Shown one piece after another: positions 1 to 9,751 of a stretch of DNA of 64,000 nucleotides. This DNA is from G965276675 sp965276675 (lineage in GTDB: Bacteria > Acidobacteriota > Terriglobia > Terriglobales > Acidobacteriaceae), in contig OZ255624.1 in the NCBI GenBank assembly GCA_965276675.1, positions 744,001-808,000 of the forward strand. Direction: 5' to 3'. Positions within the stretch are counted from its first letter, which is position 1; every line of letters begins with the position of its first letter. Position numbers and translations under genes: made by a program. The notes under the pieces are model-generated. The model worked only from the letters and a program-made list of their open reading frames with translations. It was not told the DNA's origin and searched no databases.

Positions 1-89
1 GTTTTGACAAAGTCACGTGAACTGTAAAGACTCTGTCGATCTGAGCCGGGTGCGGGCGCGGACGAAGTGAGCGCAGGCAAGCTGTTGCC

Positions 90-416
90 GGCCCGTTAAG
101 GACAGGACGATGTGGCCTCTACTATCCGGAGTTGGGGCAGGCATCATCTTCAGTTCGATCCGCAACTGCTACCGTATGTGGGATTATGGATTTTGCCAGA
201 CGCATGGCCAGAGACAGGGATTGGGAAGCAGTACACGGTGACGCTCGAGCCGACGACGCCCAACTGCGATGCGCTGGAGATGACAAAGGCGAATGGCACT
301 ACTATCACGCTCGATCCGGGACGACGCAGGGTGTGACGCTCGAAGCGGAAATGTTGGGGATTGAGGAAGACATAGAATACGAGGTGCTTCGCGGCATGAT
401 AGAGGGGCAGGCCTGA
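90..416 (+). pseudogene. C-terminal remnant of an aldose 1-epimerase-like protein, frameshifted
   Basis: The piece reads as the C-terminal end of a galactose mutarotase / aldose 1-epimerase-like protein, but no single frame is intact. Frame 3 gives LYYPELGQ (about 117-140). Frame 1 continues with HHLQFDPQLLPYVGLW and ALEMTKANGTTITLDPG (142-315). Frame 3 resumes at about 321 with TTQGVTLEAEMLGIEED and ends in TGA at 414-416. At least two small indels (near 141 and near 316-320, the second beside a GGG run) are needed to join them. Further upstream to base 1 all frames contain stops and nothing could be read. The last stop overlaps the galK start (TGATG), so the intact ancestor was probably translationally coupled to galK. 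Family assignment is by motif memory only; sequencing error would also explain the breaks. Confidence 0.5.
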
Positions 417-1582
417 TGAAAGAGCAGGGTCGTCTGTTGGAAGAGCACAGCGAGCGTTTCCGTACGACTGGTCAGGGATTTGAGGCACCCGGCCGGGTCA
501 ACCTGATCGGTGAGCACACCGACTACAGTGGTGGACTCGTGATGCCGGCAGCCATAGACTTCAGCACGGTGGCTGTGGTTAGCCTCCGGGATGACGATCA
601 GATCGTCATCCACTCGCGCGACTTTCATCAGGAGGTCAGCTGTGGCACGGGCTCGCTGCCCGGCGCACCCTCGGGCAGTTGGAGCGACTACCCGCTGGGT
701 GTGCTTTGGAGCTTGCGTGAGCGCGGTGTTCAGGCCGGGGCCTTCAGCATGAGCCTGGCTGGGGATGTTCCGCTCGGTGCAGGGCTAAGTTCTTCTGCTT
801 CAGTTGAGGTGGCAGTGGCGCTGGCAGTGCTTTCACTCGCGGGCCACCAGATGCCGTTGAAGGAGATCGCGCTCGCCTGCCAACGGGCGGAGAACGGCTT
901 TGTTGGCTCGCAGAGCGGCATTATGGACCAGTTCATCGCCTGCTGCGGGGAACGCGACCATGCCGTGATGATCGACTGCCGCACGCTGGACTACCGGGCG
1001 GTGCCGATTCCCGAGGACGTGCGGCTGGTGATCTGTAACTCCATGGTCAAACACTCCAATATCGGGGGCGATTATAACGAGCGGCGCGCGGAGGTGGATG
1101 AGGGAACACGCATCCTGCACGCAGCCAATGCGAGGATCCGTCAGCTGCGGGATGCGACCGTGGGGGACCTCGAACGAAGTCGCACATCGATGCCGGACAA
1201 TGTGTATCGCCGCTGCCGCCACATTATCACCGAGAATAAGCGCGTGGAAGAAGCCGCCGCGGCTCTGCAGGCGAGCGACTTGAAGACCGTGGGCAGGCTG
1301 ATGGCTGAGGCGCACGTCAGCTATCGCGATGACTTCGCGGCGAGCTGCCGGGAGTGCGACACGCTGGTGGAGCTTGCGAGCGGGCAGCCCGGCTTGATTG
1401 GTGCGCGGCTGACCGGTGGCGGCTTCGGTGGGTGCACGGTGAATCTGGTGGAAGCAGCGGAGGCGGAGCGCTTTCGCGAGAGAATGCACGCCGCCTACAA
1501 AGCGGCGACAGGTATCGATGCGGAGATGTATCTCTGTCGCGCCGCGGATGGCGCCCATGCTCTCCGTCAAGCGGGGACATAG
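416..1582 (+). CDS. galK: Galactokinase
   Basis: Phosphorylates alpha-D-galactose at C1 with ATP in the cytoplasm, the first committed step of the Leloir pathway. All three GHMP-kinase motifs are visible: the substrate motif GRVNLIGEHTDY at residues 26-37, the glycine/serine-rich ATP loop GAGLSSSASVEVA, and the C-terminal GGGFGGCTVNLV. The length of 388 residues is normal for GalK. The ATG at 416 overlaps the TGA of the upstream epimerase-like remnant by one base, so this start is favoured. No galT or galE lies in the window; the broken epimerase-like gene is the only other sign of galactose metabolism. Confidence 0.95.
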   Translation: MKEQGRLLEEHSERFRTTGQGFEAPGRVNLIGEHTDYSGGLVMPAAIDFSTVAVVSLRDDDQIVIHSRDFHQEVSCGTGSLPGAPSGSWSDYPLGVLWSLRERGVQAGAFSMSLAGDVPLGAGLSSSASVEVAVALAVLSLAGHQMPLKEIALACQRAENGFVGSQSGIMDQFIACCGERDHAVMIDCRTLDYRAVPIPEDVRLVICNSMVKHSNIGGDYNERRAEVDEGTRILHAANARIRQLRDATVGDLERSRTSMPDNVYRRCRHIITENKRVEEAAAALQASDLKTVGRLMAEAHVSYRDDFAASCRECDTLVELASGQPGLIGARLTGGGFGGCTVNLVEAAEAERFRERMHAAYKAATGIDAEMYLCRAADGAHALRQAGT

Positions 1583-1651
1583 AAGGGTGAGCTGCCATTT
1601 GACGCGGGCTCGATCCTTTTTATGGCGTACGCGTGGGCCGCAGGATTACCA

Positions 1652-3373
1652 ATGACCGTACCATTCATTCATCGCTGGTTAGCTTGGCCGGTGCTTCTCA
1701 TCGCACTCACGGTTACAGTTACGTGCGCCGCGGGGCAGGGAAAGCCGACAACAATTGCGACGGTTCCGAACACGCCGGGAAACTTTGTGGACATCACCGC
1801 GAAGAGCGGCGTGCACTTCGTCGGCAAAGCCTCGCATACGTCGAAGAAGTACCTGATCGAGACCATGGGCTCGGGTGTGGCGCTCTTCGACTATGACAAC
1901 GATGGCAAGCTCGACATCTTTCTCGTAAACGGCGCTCCGCTGGCCGATCCCACGCCCGTGAAAACAATTCCGGAGAAGACTGGCCCGGAGTACTGGAATC
2001 GTCTCTACCATCAGAAAAAAGACGGGAGCTTCGAAGACGTCACCGAGAAGACGGGTTTGAAGGGTATCGGTTATGGGATGGGCGTCGCCGTCGGCGACTA
2101 TGACAATGACGGTTACGAAGACCTGTACGTGACCGCGTATGGCGGCAACCGGCTCTATCACAACAACGGAAACGGTACCTTTACCGACGTCACTGTGACC
2201 TCCGGCACGGGGGGAAGTGGTTGGTCGACGAGCGCCGCATGGATGGACCTGGACAATGACGGACTGCTCGACCTGGTGGTCTTGCGGTATCTGCAGTGGG
2301 ACTTTGACGACATATGGTGCGGCGAGCATCGCGAAGGATACCGCGCGTATTGCCATCCGGATATTTTCAAGGCGATCACGCCGCTGGTCTATCACAACGA
2401 CGGGCACGGGCACTTCACGGAGATCGGCGCGAAGAGCGGACTGAATAAGCCGGGTAAAGGCTTGGGCATCTCGATGGCCGACTATGACCGCGATGGCAAG
2501 ATGGACCTCTTTGTCGCGAACGATTCAATGCTGGAATTTCTCTATCACAATAAAGGTAACGGGACGTTTGAAGAGACTGGGCTGCCAGCGGAGGTAGCCG
2601 TGGACGGCGACGGGCGCACCTATGCCGGTATGGGCGTCGACTTCAGCGATTACAACAACGACGGGCTTCCCGACCTGATCATCACTAACCTTGCTAACCA
2701 GAAGTACGCGCTTTACGAGAACAATGGCGATGGCAGCTTCACCTACTCCAGCTATATGACAGGCGTGGGTGGCGCGACTCTGCTGCACTCCGGATGGGGT
2801 GCGCGCTTCTTCGATTACGATAACGACGGATTGAAAGACCTGGTTGTCGCGCAAGGCCACGACATCGATAACATCCAGCTGAACTTCCCACAACTGCACT
2901 ATCGCGAGCCGATGCTGCTGATGCACAACAATGGCAAGGGCTTCACGGATGTCTCGGCCGCATCGGGTGCGGTCTTCGGACAAAATTGGGTGGGGCGCGG
3001 ACTCGCTATCGGCGATCTCGACAACGATGGGCGCGAGGACTTCGTGGTCACGACCAACGACGGCCCGGCGTACATCCTGCACAACGAGACGCCGACTACA
3101 AATCACTGGCTGACCCTGGAGCTGACCGGGCACACGAGTAACCGGGATGCGATCGGGGCCGAGGTGAAGCTGGTAACGGCGAAGGGGCCGCAGTGGATGA
3201 CGGTGTCGACGGCGAGCAGCTACCTTTCCGCCGGAGACAAGCGGGTGCACTTCGGCCTGGGTTCCGAGACGGTGGCGCAGACGGTCGAGATTCGCTGGCC
3301 GAGCGGCATTCATCAGGTGCTCAAGGACGTGAAGGCGGACCAGATCCTGCACGTAGACGAGCCGAAAACGTAA
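1652..3373 (+). CDS. Secreted FG-GAP/VCBS repeat protein with ASPIC/UnbV C-terminus (CRTAC1-like)
   Basis: The protein has an N-terminal signal peptide (hydrophobic stretch WLAWPVLLIALTVTVTCAAG) followed by at least seven calcium-binding-like FG-GAP/VCBS blades of the form DYDNDGxxDL, for example DYDNDGKLDIF, DYDNDGYEDLY, DLDNDGLLDLV and DLDNDGREDFV, and a C-terminal ASPIC/UnbV region ending in VEIRWPSGIHQ. This order is typical of CRTAC1-like beta-propeller proteins, whose role in bacteria is usually described only as extracellular or surface binding. The start at 1652 is preferred over an upstream ATG at 1622 because AGGA precedes it by six bases. It lies just before the TonB-dependent receptor, a pairing that suggests a cell-surface role. 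Confidence 0.85.
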   Translation: MTVPFIHRWLAWPVLLIALTVTVTCAAGQGKPTTIATVPNTPGNFVDITAKSGVHFVGKASHTSKKYLIETMGSGVALFDYDNDGKLDIFLVNGAPLADPTPVKTIPEKTGPEYWNRLYHQKKDGSFEDVTEKTGLKGIGYGMGVAVGDYDNDGYEDLYVTAYGGNRLYHNNGNGTFTDVTVTSGTGGSGWSTSAAWMDLDNDGLLDLVVLRYLQWDFDDIWCGEHREGYRAYCHPDIFKAITPLVYHNDGHGHFTEIGAKSGLNKPGKGLGISMADYDRDGKMDLFVANDSMLEFLYHNKGNGTFEETGLPAEVAVDGDGRTYAGMGVDFSDYNNDGLPDLIITNLANQKYALYENNGDGSFTYSSYMTGVGGATLLHSGWGARFFDYDNDGLKDLVVAQGHDIDNIQLNFPQLHYREPMLLMHNNGKGFTDVSAASGAVFGQNWVGRGLAIGDLDNDGREDFVVTTNDGPAYILHNETPTTNHWLTLELTGHTSNRDAIGAEVKLVTAKGPQWMTVSTASSYLSAGDKRVHFGLGSETVAQTVEIRWPSGIHQVLKDVKADQILHVDEPKT

Positions 3374-3465
3374 TCGCTATAAGGGCAAAACTGCCCAGGC
3401 TTGCTATTACGGAGAGTGTCTCTCTATCGCAAGGGTAAGCTTCCAGGCTACGCCCGTTTACCTAC

Positions 3466-3495
3466 TTGACAGTAGTTCATTCGGTTGACTAATGT
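3466..3495 (+). promoter_or_regulatory. Candidate sigma-70 promoter for the TonB-dependent receptor
   Basis: A perfect -35 hexamer TTGACA (3466-3471) is followed after 18 bases by TAATGT (3490-3495), which has four of six matches to the -10 consensus. It lies about 150 bases before the receptor start, leaving a long untranslated leader. No operator was recognised. The rest of 3374-3641 shows no gene. Confidence 0.45.
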
Positions 3496-3641
3496 GATTT
3501 ACGGCGGATAGATGTAAGCGGTTGCAGATCTGACTGATGTAACACCAATTAACGGTGTTCGGTACCAGAACAAGAGCCGGAGAGAGGCGAGGAAGCAAAG
3601 CGCCAACTCTATCGGCAAGGCAGCATTATTTGGAGGCGGGA

Positions 3642-6600
3642 ATGAATTTCAGAAGGTTAAAAGTTTTATGCGCGCTGCTGTGCGTGCTGTGCCTGGCCGA
3701 CGTAGCGGTCTGGGCGCAGTCAAACCAAGGCCAGATGGCGGGTAACGTCACCGATCCTTCCGGGGCGACCATTGCGGGAGCGACCCTTACCGCCAAAAAT
3801 GACGCGACGGGTAACACCTATACAGCGACCTCTTCCGGCGCAGGCTCGTACCGTTTTCCATCGATGGAAATTGGCCGGTACACCCTGACCATTGCGGCGC
3901 CTGGTTTCAGAAAATCAGTGAACACGGGCATCGAAGTGCAGGTGCAGAACGTGACTGCCTTCGACGTACACCTCGGTGTCGGCTCGTCCACGGAGAGCGT
4001 GACCGTAAACGCAGACGCTCCAACCATTCAGACGCAGTCGTCGGACGTTAGCGGCACGGTGAACAGCAAACAGATCATCGAGTTGCCGTTGGCCCTCGGC
4101 GGCGTGGGTGCAATGCGCTCACCAGAGGCCTTCGTCTTTTTAATTCCCGGAACGGCCGGTCCCGGAAGTGCGGGCAGCAACAACGGCATTTTCATCTCGA
4201 AGATTGGCGGCGGTCAGAACTTCGCGAATGAGGTGTTGCTTGATGGCGCCAGTCAGACCCGTTCCGAAAACGGCTCGTCTTTCGACGAAGAGGCTCCCTC
4301 AGTGGAAGCCATCTCTGAGTTCACGGTAACAACCTCTACGCCGTCAGCTCAGTACGGTCGGACTACCGGCGGCATTGAAAATTTCGTCACCAAATCCGGT
4401 ACTAATCAATACCACGGAACCGCTTTCGAGATTTTCCAAAACGAAGTTCTGAACGCGAATGACTGGTTTGCGGCTGGCCGGAAGGCTCTGTGCGCTCCGG
4501 GCGACAACTTCTGCCGCTCCAATAATGAACGCCCCACCGACAAAAAGAATGACTACGGTGGTTCTATTGGCGGCCCGTTGAGCATTCCACATCTATACAA
4601 CGCGAAGGATAAAACTTTCGGCTTTTTCTCCTGGGAGCAGTTCAAGCAGAGCACGTCTACGGCTCTTGTATCGAACGTTCCGACGGTCGCTGAGCACAGT
4701 GGCGATTTTTCTGATCGGCTGATTGGCGGGCCGGTACTCAACAACGGGACGCCTGTCATAAACCCGTGTGACGGCTCGGTAATTCAGAATGGACAAATTT
4801 TCGATCCGGCCACGAGCAGAGCAGTAACGCTGCCCAATGGAAACGTGATCCGCTGTCGCACGGCGTTTCCGGGCAACATTATTCCAACGGGCCGCTTCAG
4901 CGCAGTCGGGCAGAATATCGCAAAGTTCTATCCGCTACCGACAAACGGAAACCTAAATAGCAACTACGTCGCCAACCTTCCATACCCGATTGCGAATACC
5001 ACGTACACGTTCCGCATCGATCAGAACGTGTCGGATAAGGCAAAGATCTGGACGACAGTCACCGGACGCGATAATACGCGGCGCACAAACCCGCGCCGGT
5101 TTCCCGATCCAGTGGACTCGAATGGCTCGCAGTTCCAACAGTTCACAACGCACTTCATCCGGGTTGGCTTCGACTACATCTTCAGTCCCAACGTTCTCAA
5201 TCACGCCGTGGTTGGATTCAATCGCACCAACTCGCAAAATCACACAGCCGGCGCGCTTGGGAAGATTAACTACGCCCAGCAACTAGGTCTTGGCAACAAC
5301 CTATTTTCTACCAACTTCCCTCGCATTATCACCTCCGGTTTCAACGATCTAAGCCAAAACTCCGCTGGCGACAATGTCGACAACGGGATCCGCTTTGCCG
5401 ACGCGGTGAGTTGGCAGAAGGGACGCAACGCCTTTACCTTCGGCTTCGACTACCGCTATCAGCAGTACTCTCCTCTGGACTTCGGCGTGCAGGCGGGCGA
5501 GTTTACTTTCAATGTCAACCAGACAAAAGCGAGCGACAACTCCCCCTATCAGAATGGCACTGGTATCGGATTTGCCAGCCTGCTGCTAGGCACGAGCGAC
5601 CATGCCGACGCCGTATTCCGGACTCATCAACCGCGCTGGATCTCCAACTACTGGGCGGGTTTTGTTCAGGACGATCTGAAAATATCGAACAAGCTGACTT
5701 TGAATCTCGGGATCCGATACGACGTGGATCAGCCGCGGAAAGAATCGCATGACCTCACCTCGAACTTCAGCTTGACCGCAATAGATCCGAGGAATGGCCG
5801 TCCCGGCGCCCTGGTCTTCGGCCCGACCTGCCATTGCAATACGCGCTGGGCGGATACCTGGTACAAGGACATCGCTCCACGTCTCGGCTTCGCTTATAAC
5901 CCGTCCCCCCGGACCGTTTTTCGTGGTGGCTATGCCATTCTCTACGGCCCGCTCCAGTACAACGATTTTGGAGGAGGAACACAGCAGGGTTTCGCCGTGA
6001 ACCCACAAGTCAATTCGGATGGCTTTACTCCCGCATACCAGATCGATAGTGGTTTCCCAAGTTACGCACGTACACCGAATACCGATGCTGGGCAGTTTGA
6101 CAATGGGAATGCTGCCGCTCCAGCTGCTGTCACGAATAATTACATTGCTGCCAAGTACGGCCGTCCGGCGCTGGTCAACCAGTGGAACTTCCAGATGCAG
6201 CAGGAGCTTGCTAAAGATCTGATCTTCACGCTGGGTTATATTGGCCAAGCGGCCCAGAATTTGCGCTCTGGCATTGAAAACATCAACAACATGCCTAAGT
6301 CGCAGTTCTTCCGCGGCGATCAGTTAACCCAATTCAATCTGGGAGCTGCGGGAGTAGCATCGCCCTACGCCGGTTTTAACGGGCAGGTGCAGCAGGCACT
6401 GCGTCCCTTCCCGCAGTATTCATTCATTGCGACCGACTGCTGCCTGCAAAATGTTGGACACTCCAGCTATAGCGCGCTGGTGGCTAGTTTGGAACGGCGA
6501 TTCTCGAACGGATTGAATCTACAAGCCTCTTACACCTGGTCCAAGGATCTGACCGATGCGGATTCTGCCCTGCCGGGCATTAATGGTGGTATTCCGCAGG

Positions 6601-7340
6601 AGCAAGATCCAACCGATCACCGCAGTTCGAAGTCCATCTCCATTCAGGATATTCCAAACACCTTTGTGGTCAGCTATATCTATGAGCTGCCATTCGGGAA
6701 AGACAAGACATTCCTGTCGCAGGGTAGACTTTTAAACGAGATAGTCGGCGGTTGGCAAGTCGGCGGCGTGCAGCGCTATCAATCGGGCGAGCCGGTCGGC
6801 TTTGCAGGCGCTACTGGCATACCAGGGTGGGACAACCAGATATCCTTTACACGTATACCCGGCTCCAGAATCCGGAGCAACCTGAAGCACCCCAATTTCC
6901 ATTATCTGGACACGCCGGCAGGCGCAAACTCTCCTGGCCCTGATCCGACAATCGATAGTCTCTTCAATGGGCTGAGACGTCCGGATAATGCTGCATATGC
7001 CGCGCTTCAACCTAACCCGGCTTTTTACGATCAGAATGCATCCACCTTCCGCGGTACAGGAGCCTACAGCTTCGGCAATGTTCCGCGCATCACAGGGGAG
7101 TTCCGCAACTATCACTACGACAACGAGGACTTCAGCATCATCAAGAACTTTACTCTGGTCGAGCGGTTGGGTTTCCAGCTCAAGACAGAGTTGCTGAACG
7201 CATTTAATCGGCACACCTTCAATGCTCCAAGCGATGTGACCCAAAACTTCAACAACCCCAACCTCAACAGCTTTGGCGTCCCGCGCTCGGTTATCAATAG
7301 CCCGCGTGTGGTTCAGTTCACGGGGCGCTTCACCTTCTAA
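3642..7340 (+). CDS. TonB-dependent receptor, Oar-like with carboxypeptidase-regulatory domain
   Basis: A very large outer-membrane protein of about 1232 residues. It starts with a signal peptide ending near VAVWAQS, then a CarboxypepD_reg-like beta-sandwich (GQMAGNVTDPSGATIAGATL, with GxYRFPSMEIGRYTLTIAAPGF), a plug-like region with VLLDGAS and a long beta-barrel ending in the aromatic C-terminus VVQFTGRFTF expected for BAM-dependent insertion. This is the Oar-like receptor architecture expanded in Acidobacteriota; substrates are generally unknown and plausibly oligosaccharides or peptides. The ATG at 3642 is chosen because GGAGG lies seven bases upstream (3632-3636) and the signal peptide begins there; the frame is open back to 3555. 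It has its own promoter candidate and a strong terminator. Confidence 0.88.
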   Translation: MNFRRLKVLCALLCVLCLADVAVWAQSNQGQMAGNVTDPSGATIAGATLTAKNDATGNTYTATSSGAGSYRFPSMEIGRYTLTIAAPGFRKSVNTGIEVQVQNVTAFDVHLGVGSSTESVTVNADAPTIQTQSSDVSGTVNSKQIIELPLALGGVGAMRSPEAFVFLIPGTAGPGSAGSNNGIFISKIGGGQNFANEVLLDGASQTRSENGSSFDEEAPSVEAISEFTVTTSTPSAQYGRTTGGIENFVTKSGTNQYHGTAFEIFQNEVLNANDWFAAGRKALCAPGDNFCRSNNERPTDKKNDYGGSIGGPLSIPHLYNAKDKTFGFFSWEQFKQSTSTALVSNVPTVAEHSGDFSDRLIGGPVLNNGTPVINPCDGSVIQNGQIFDPATSRAVTLPNGNVIRCRTAFPGNIIPTGRFSAVGQNIAKFYPLPTNGNLNSNYVANLPYPIANTTYTFRIDQNVSDKAKIWTTVTGRDNTRRTNPRRFPDPVDSNGSQFQQFTTHFIRVGFDYIFSPNVLNHAVVGFNRTNSQNHTAGALGKINYAQQLGLGNNLFSTNFPRIITSGFNDLSQNSAGDNVDNGIRFADAVSWQKGRNAFTFGFDYRYQQYSPLDFGVQAGEFTFNVNQTKASDNSPYQNGTGIGFASLLLGTSDHADAVFRTHQPRWISNYWAGFVQDDLKISNKLTLNLGIRYDVDQPRKESHDLTSNFSLTAIDPRNGRPGALVFGPTCHCNTRWADTWYKDIAPRLGFAYNPSPRTVFRGGYAILYGPLQYNDFGGGTQQGFAVNPQVNSDGFTPAYQIDSGFPSYARTPNTDAGQFDNGNAAAPAAVTNNYIAAKYGRPALVNQWNFQMQQELAKDLIFTLGYIGQAAQNLRSGIENINNMPKSQFFRGDQLTQFNLGAAGVASPYAGFNGQVQQALRPFPQYSFIATDCCLQNVGHSSYSALVASLERRFSNGLNLQASYTWSKDLTDADSALPGINGGIPQEQDPTDHRSSKSISIQDIPNTFVVSYIYELPFGKDKTFLSQGRLLNEIVGGWQVGGVQRYQSGEPVGFAGATGIPGWDNQISFTRIPGSRIRSNLKHPNFHYLDTPAGANSPGPDPTIDSLFNGLRRPDNAAYAALQPNPAFYDQNASTFRGTGAYSFGNVPRITGEFRNYHYDNEDFSIIKNFTLVERLGFQLKTELLNAFNRHTFNAPSDVTQNFNNPNLNSFGVPRSVINSPRVVQFTGRFTF

Positions 7341-7360
7341 CTCCACGCCCCTTCACCTAC

Positions 7361-7386
7361 AAAGGACGGCCAAAAGGCCGTCCTTT
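7361..7386 (+). terminator. Rho-independent-type terminator after the receptor gene
   Basis: An 11-bp perfect stem, AAAGGACGGCC / GGCCGTCCTTT, closes an AAAA loop and begins 20 bases after the receptor stop codon. The A-rich and T-rich stem ends make it plausible in both directions. Confidence 0.8.
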
Positions 7387-7422
7387 GTGCTTGTGGGGAG
7401 GGGATGATGTAGGTTGGAGGGC

Positions 7423-8757
7423 ATGGTTGGGCGTGGGATGAATGTGTTGTGCGGGCTTGTGTTGCTTGTGCTGTGGGCTGCGGGGTCGGTGGCTCGCGCT
7501 GGGAGTGTCGGTCCTAGCCCGAATGCTGGACCGGATGCGGGAACGCAGCAGGCTGCGCCATATGTGGTGCTGGTGTCGCTGAGTGGCTTTCGCTACGACT
7601 ACGCGAACAAGTATGGGGCGCCGTCACTGGAAGCCATCGCAGAGCACGGGGCGTGGGCGGCTGCGGGGATGATCCCGGCATACCCGGCGTCGGCATCTCC
7701 AAATCAGTACACACTGGCGACTGGGCTCTATCCCGAGCATCACGGCATCGTGGCCGACAGCTTCTATGATCCTGCGCGGCAACAGCGGTTTCTCTCCCCC
7801 GATTCTAAGCCTGACGCGAAGACCGCAACAGACGGGAGTTGGTACGGCGGCACGCCACTTTGGGTGTTGGCGGAGCGGCAGGGAATGCGCACGGCGTGCT
7901 TGCACTGGGTTGGTTGCGAGGTCGAGATCGGTGGAGTGCGGCCAAGCTACAGCGCAAAATCGGACCGCAATCTAAGGGGCGAACCACGCATCGAGCAGGT
8001 GAACCGGTGGCTGCAACTGCCACCGGAGACACGGCCGCACCTCATACTCTTTTCGTTATCCGATGTGGATCGCGTGGGGCGAGCCTTCGGCCCAGACGCG
8101 CCGGAGACGCGCGATGCCGTGCATCGTGTCGACGACCTCCTGGGCAAGCTCGGAGGCTCGCTGGAGAAGCTGCACCTCCCGATTGATCTGATCGTGGTCT
8201 CGGACGCGGGTATGGAGACGGAGCAGGGGCCGTGGATTAACCTGGAGAAGTACGCCGATCTCTCGCAGTTCGAGACGGTGGGGTCGCTGCTGTATCCGAA
8301 GACAGAGGATGCAGCGGCAAAGGCGTACGGGCAGCTAAAGATCGTAAGCGGTCGATTCAAGGTATATCGCCGGAACAAGATGCCGCCGGAGCTTGCGTAC
8401 AACGCCAATGCGCGGGTTGGCGATCCGGTGGTGGTGGCGACGGGACCATATGCGATTCGCGCGCACGCGCTACCGGGTCCGGCCGAAGATCGCCCTCCAG
8501 ACCGTGGCGTGAACGGCTTCGATCCGCAGGCGATGACTTCGATGCGAGCGATCTTCTACGCAGAGGGTCCGGACATTCGCGCTGGCGGGCGGGTGCGGCC
8601 GTTCGAGAATGTGAATGTCTACCCGTTCATCGCGACGTTGCTCCGACTCAACACACCGAAGGTGGACGGCAGCGCCAACGTGCTTTCAAGCGTGATCAAA
8701 GAACCCGCTCCAGCCCCTGATTCCGCATATGACAAGGCCCCTGCGCCGCAGCAATGA
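7423..8757 (+). CDS. Secreted NPP-fold (phosphodiesterase family) protein, probable pseudoenzyme
   Basis: The protein has a signal peptide (LVLLVLWAAGSVARAG) and the fold-level landmarks of nucleotide pyrophosphatase/phosphodiesterase enzymes: LVSLSGFRYDY, LATGLYPEHHGIV, DRVGRAFGPD, VVSDAGME, GVNGFDPQAMTSMRAIF. Compared with the family pattern (SxDGF, PTKTFPNH, DxxGH, SDHG, HGY), the first metal Asp is Ser54, the nucleophile Thr is Ala91, and three metal His are Arg220, Ala262 and Asn364, numbered from the 7423 start. Only Asp216 and Asp261 remain. The length and the rest of the fold are intact and there is no frameshift, so loss of catalysis with retention of structure is likely. The start could also be the ATG at 7438; neither has a well-spaced ribosome site. 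Confidence 0.8.
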   Translation: MVGRGMNVLCGLVLLVLWAAGSVARAGSVGPSPNAGPDAGTQQAAPYVVLVSLSGFRYDYANKYGAPSLEAIAEHGAWAAAGMIPAYPASASPNQYTLATGLYPEHHGIVADSFYDPARQQRFLSPDSKPDAKTATDGSWYGGTPLWVLAERQGMRTACLHWVGCEVEIGGVRPSYSAKSDRNLRGEPRIEQVNRWLQLPPETRPHLILFSLSDVDRVGRAFGPDAPETRDAVHRVDDLLGKLGGSLEKLHLPIDLIVVSDAGMETEQGPWINLEKYADLSQFETVGSLLYPKTEDAAAKAYGQLKIVSGRFKVYRRNKMPPELAYNANARVGDPVVVATGPYAIRAHALPGPAEDRPPDRGVNGFDPQAMTSMRAIFYAEGPDIRAGGRVRPFENVNVYPFIATLLRLNTPKVDGSANVLSSVIKEPAPAPDSAYDKAPAPQQ

Positions 8758-8785
8758 CCAAGCCTGAACAGCCTATGATGAAGTC

Positions 8786-9664
8786 ATGGCAGCGCGGCGG
8801 ATTGGGGTCCATCTTTCTACGGCAGGAGGCGTCTTCAAGGCGGCGGAGCGCGCGCATGAACTGGGCGCCAACACCTTTCAGATCTTCTCTTCCAGTCCGC
8901 GGATGTGGCGCGGCGTCAAAATCCCGGCCGATCACTGCGCGCAAATGAGGGAGTTGCGGGCGCGCTTCGATGTGAGCCCGCTGGTGATCCACGCAAGTTA
9001 TCTGATTAATCTGTCCAGTCAGTCTGACGATGTGCGCGCGAAGTCCATCACTGCGTTTCGTGGAGAGGTGGAGCGGGCGCTGGCGCTGGGTGCGGAGTTT
9101 CTGGTGCTGCACCCTGGCTCGTGGCGCGGGCTGACGCGCGAAGAGGGTCTCCTGCGTGCGGCGGATGGAATTGCGGAGTCGCTGGCCGGGCTGGAGTGGC
9201 CGGATTGCGACTTCAAGATCCTGATCGAAAACACGGCTGGCGCGGAGTTCTCACTCGGCGGCAGCTTTGAGCAGGTGGGCGAACTGATCACGCGGCTGAG
9301 GCCAATCGCTCCGGTTGGAGCGTGCCTGGATACTTGCCACACGCATGTGGCGGGATATGACATCGTCTCTGCGGAGGGCTACGAGGCTACGGTCGTGGAG
9401 ATTGAACGGCTGATTGGCTGGAGCACCGTCCAGGTGTGGCACATGAACGATGCCAAGGCTGCACGCGGATCGAAGCTGGATCGACATGAACATATCGGCG
9501 AGGGCACGATCGGCGTGGCGCCCTTCCGCCGGTTGCTCAATGACGAGCGCTTTGCGCACTGCGCGTTCGTTGCCGAGACGCCAATGGATGAGCCGGAGGA
9601 TGGAGCTCGCAACGTGAATGCGCTCAAATCTCTGGTGGGTCGTACGGTCGGTGCGGCTTTGTAG
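8786..9664 (+). CDS. nfo: Endonuclease IV (AP endonuclease)
   Basis: A zinc-dependent endonuclease that cleaves 5' of abasic sites in base excision repair. Family motifs are present: RIGVHLSTAGGVFKAAERA at the N-terminus, NTFQIFSSSPRMW, LVLHPGSW, ILIENTAG, CLDTCHTHVAGYD and VWHMNDAK with D and H metal ligands, plus HEHIGEGTIG near the C-terminus. At 292 residues it is a full-length member. It starts 28 bases after the NPP-like gene on the same strand and may be cotranscribed, though no functional link is evident. Confidence 0.93.
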   Translation: MAARRIGVHLSTAGGVFKAAERAHELGANTFQIFSSSPRMWRGVKIPADHCAQMRELRARFDVSPLVIHASYLINLSSQSDDVRAKSITAFRGEVERALALGAEFLVLHPGSWRGLTREEGLLRAADGIAESLAGLEWPDCDFKILIENTAGAEFSLGGSFEQVGELITRLRPIAPVGACLDTCHTHVAGYDIVSAEGYEATVVEIERLIGWSTVQVWHMNDAKAARGSKLDRHEHIGEGTIGVAPFRRLLNDERFAHCAFVAETPMDEPEDGARNVNALKSLVGRTVGAAL

Positions 9665-9751
9665 AGAGGCTGGCCAGAAGCCTCCGTCTGGCCGGAAAGT
9701 GTTCGTGCGTAAGCAGGCCGCATATGTAGCTTATATACAATCTGTATAGAC

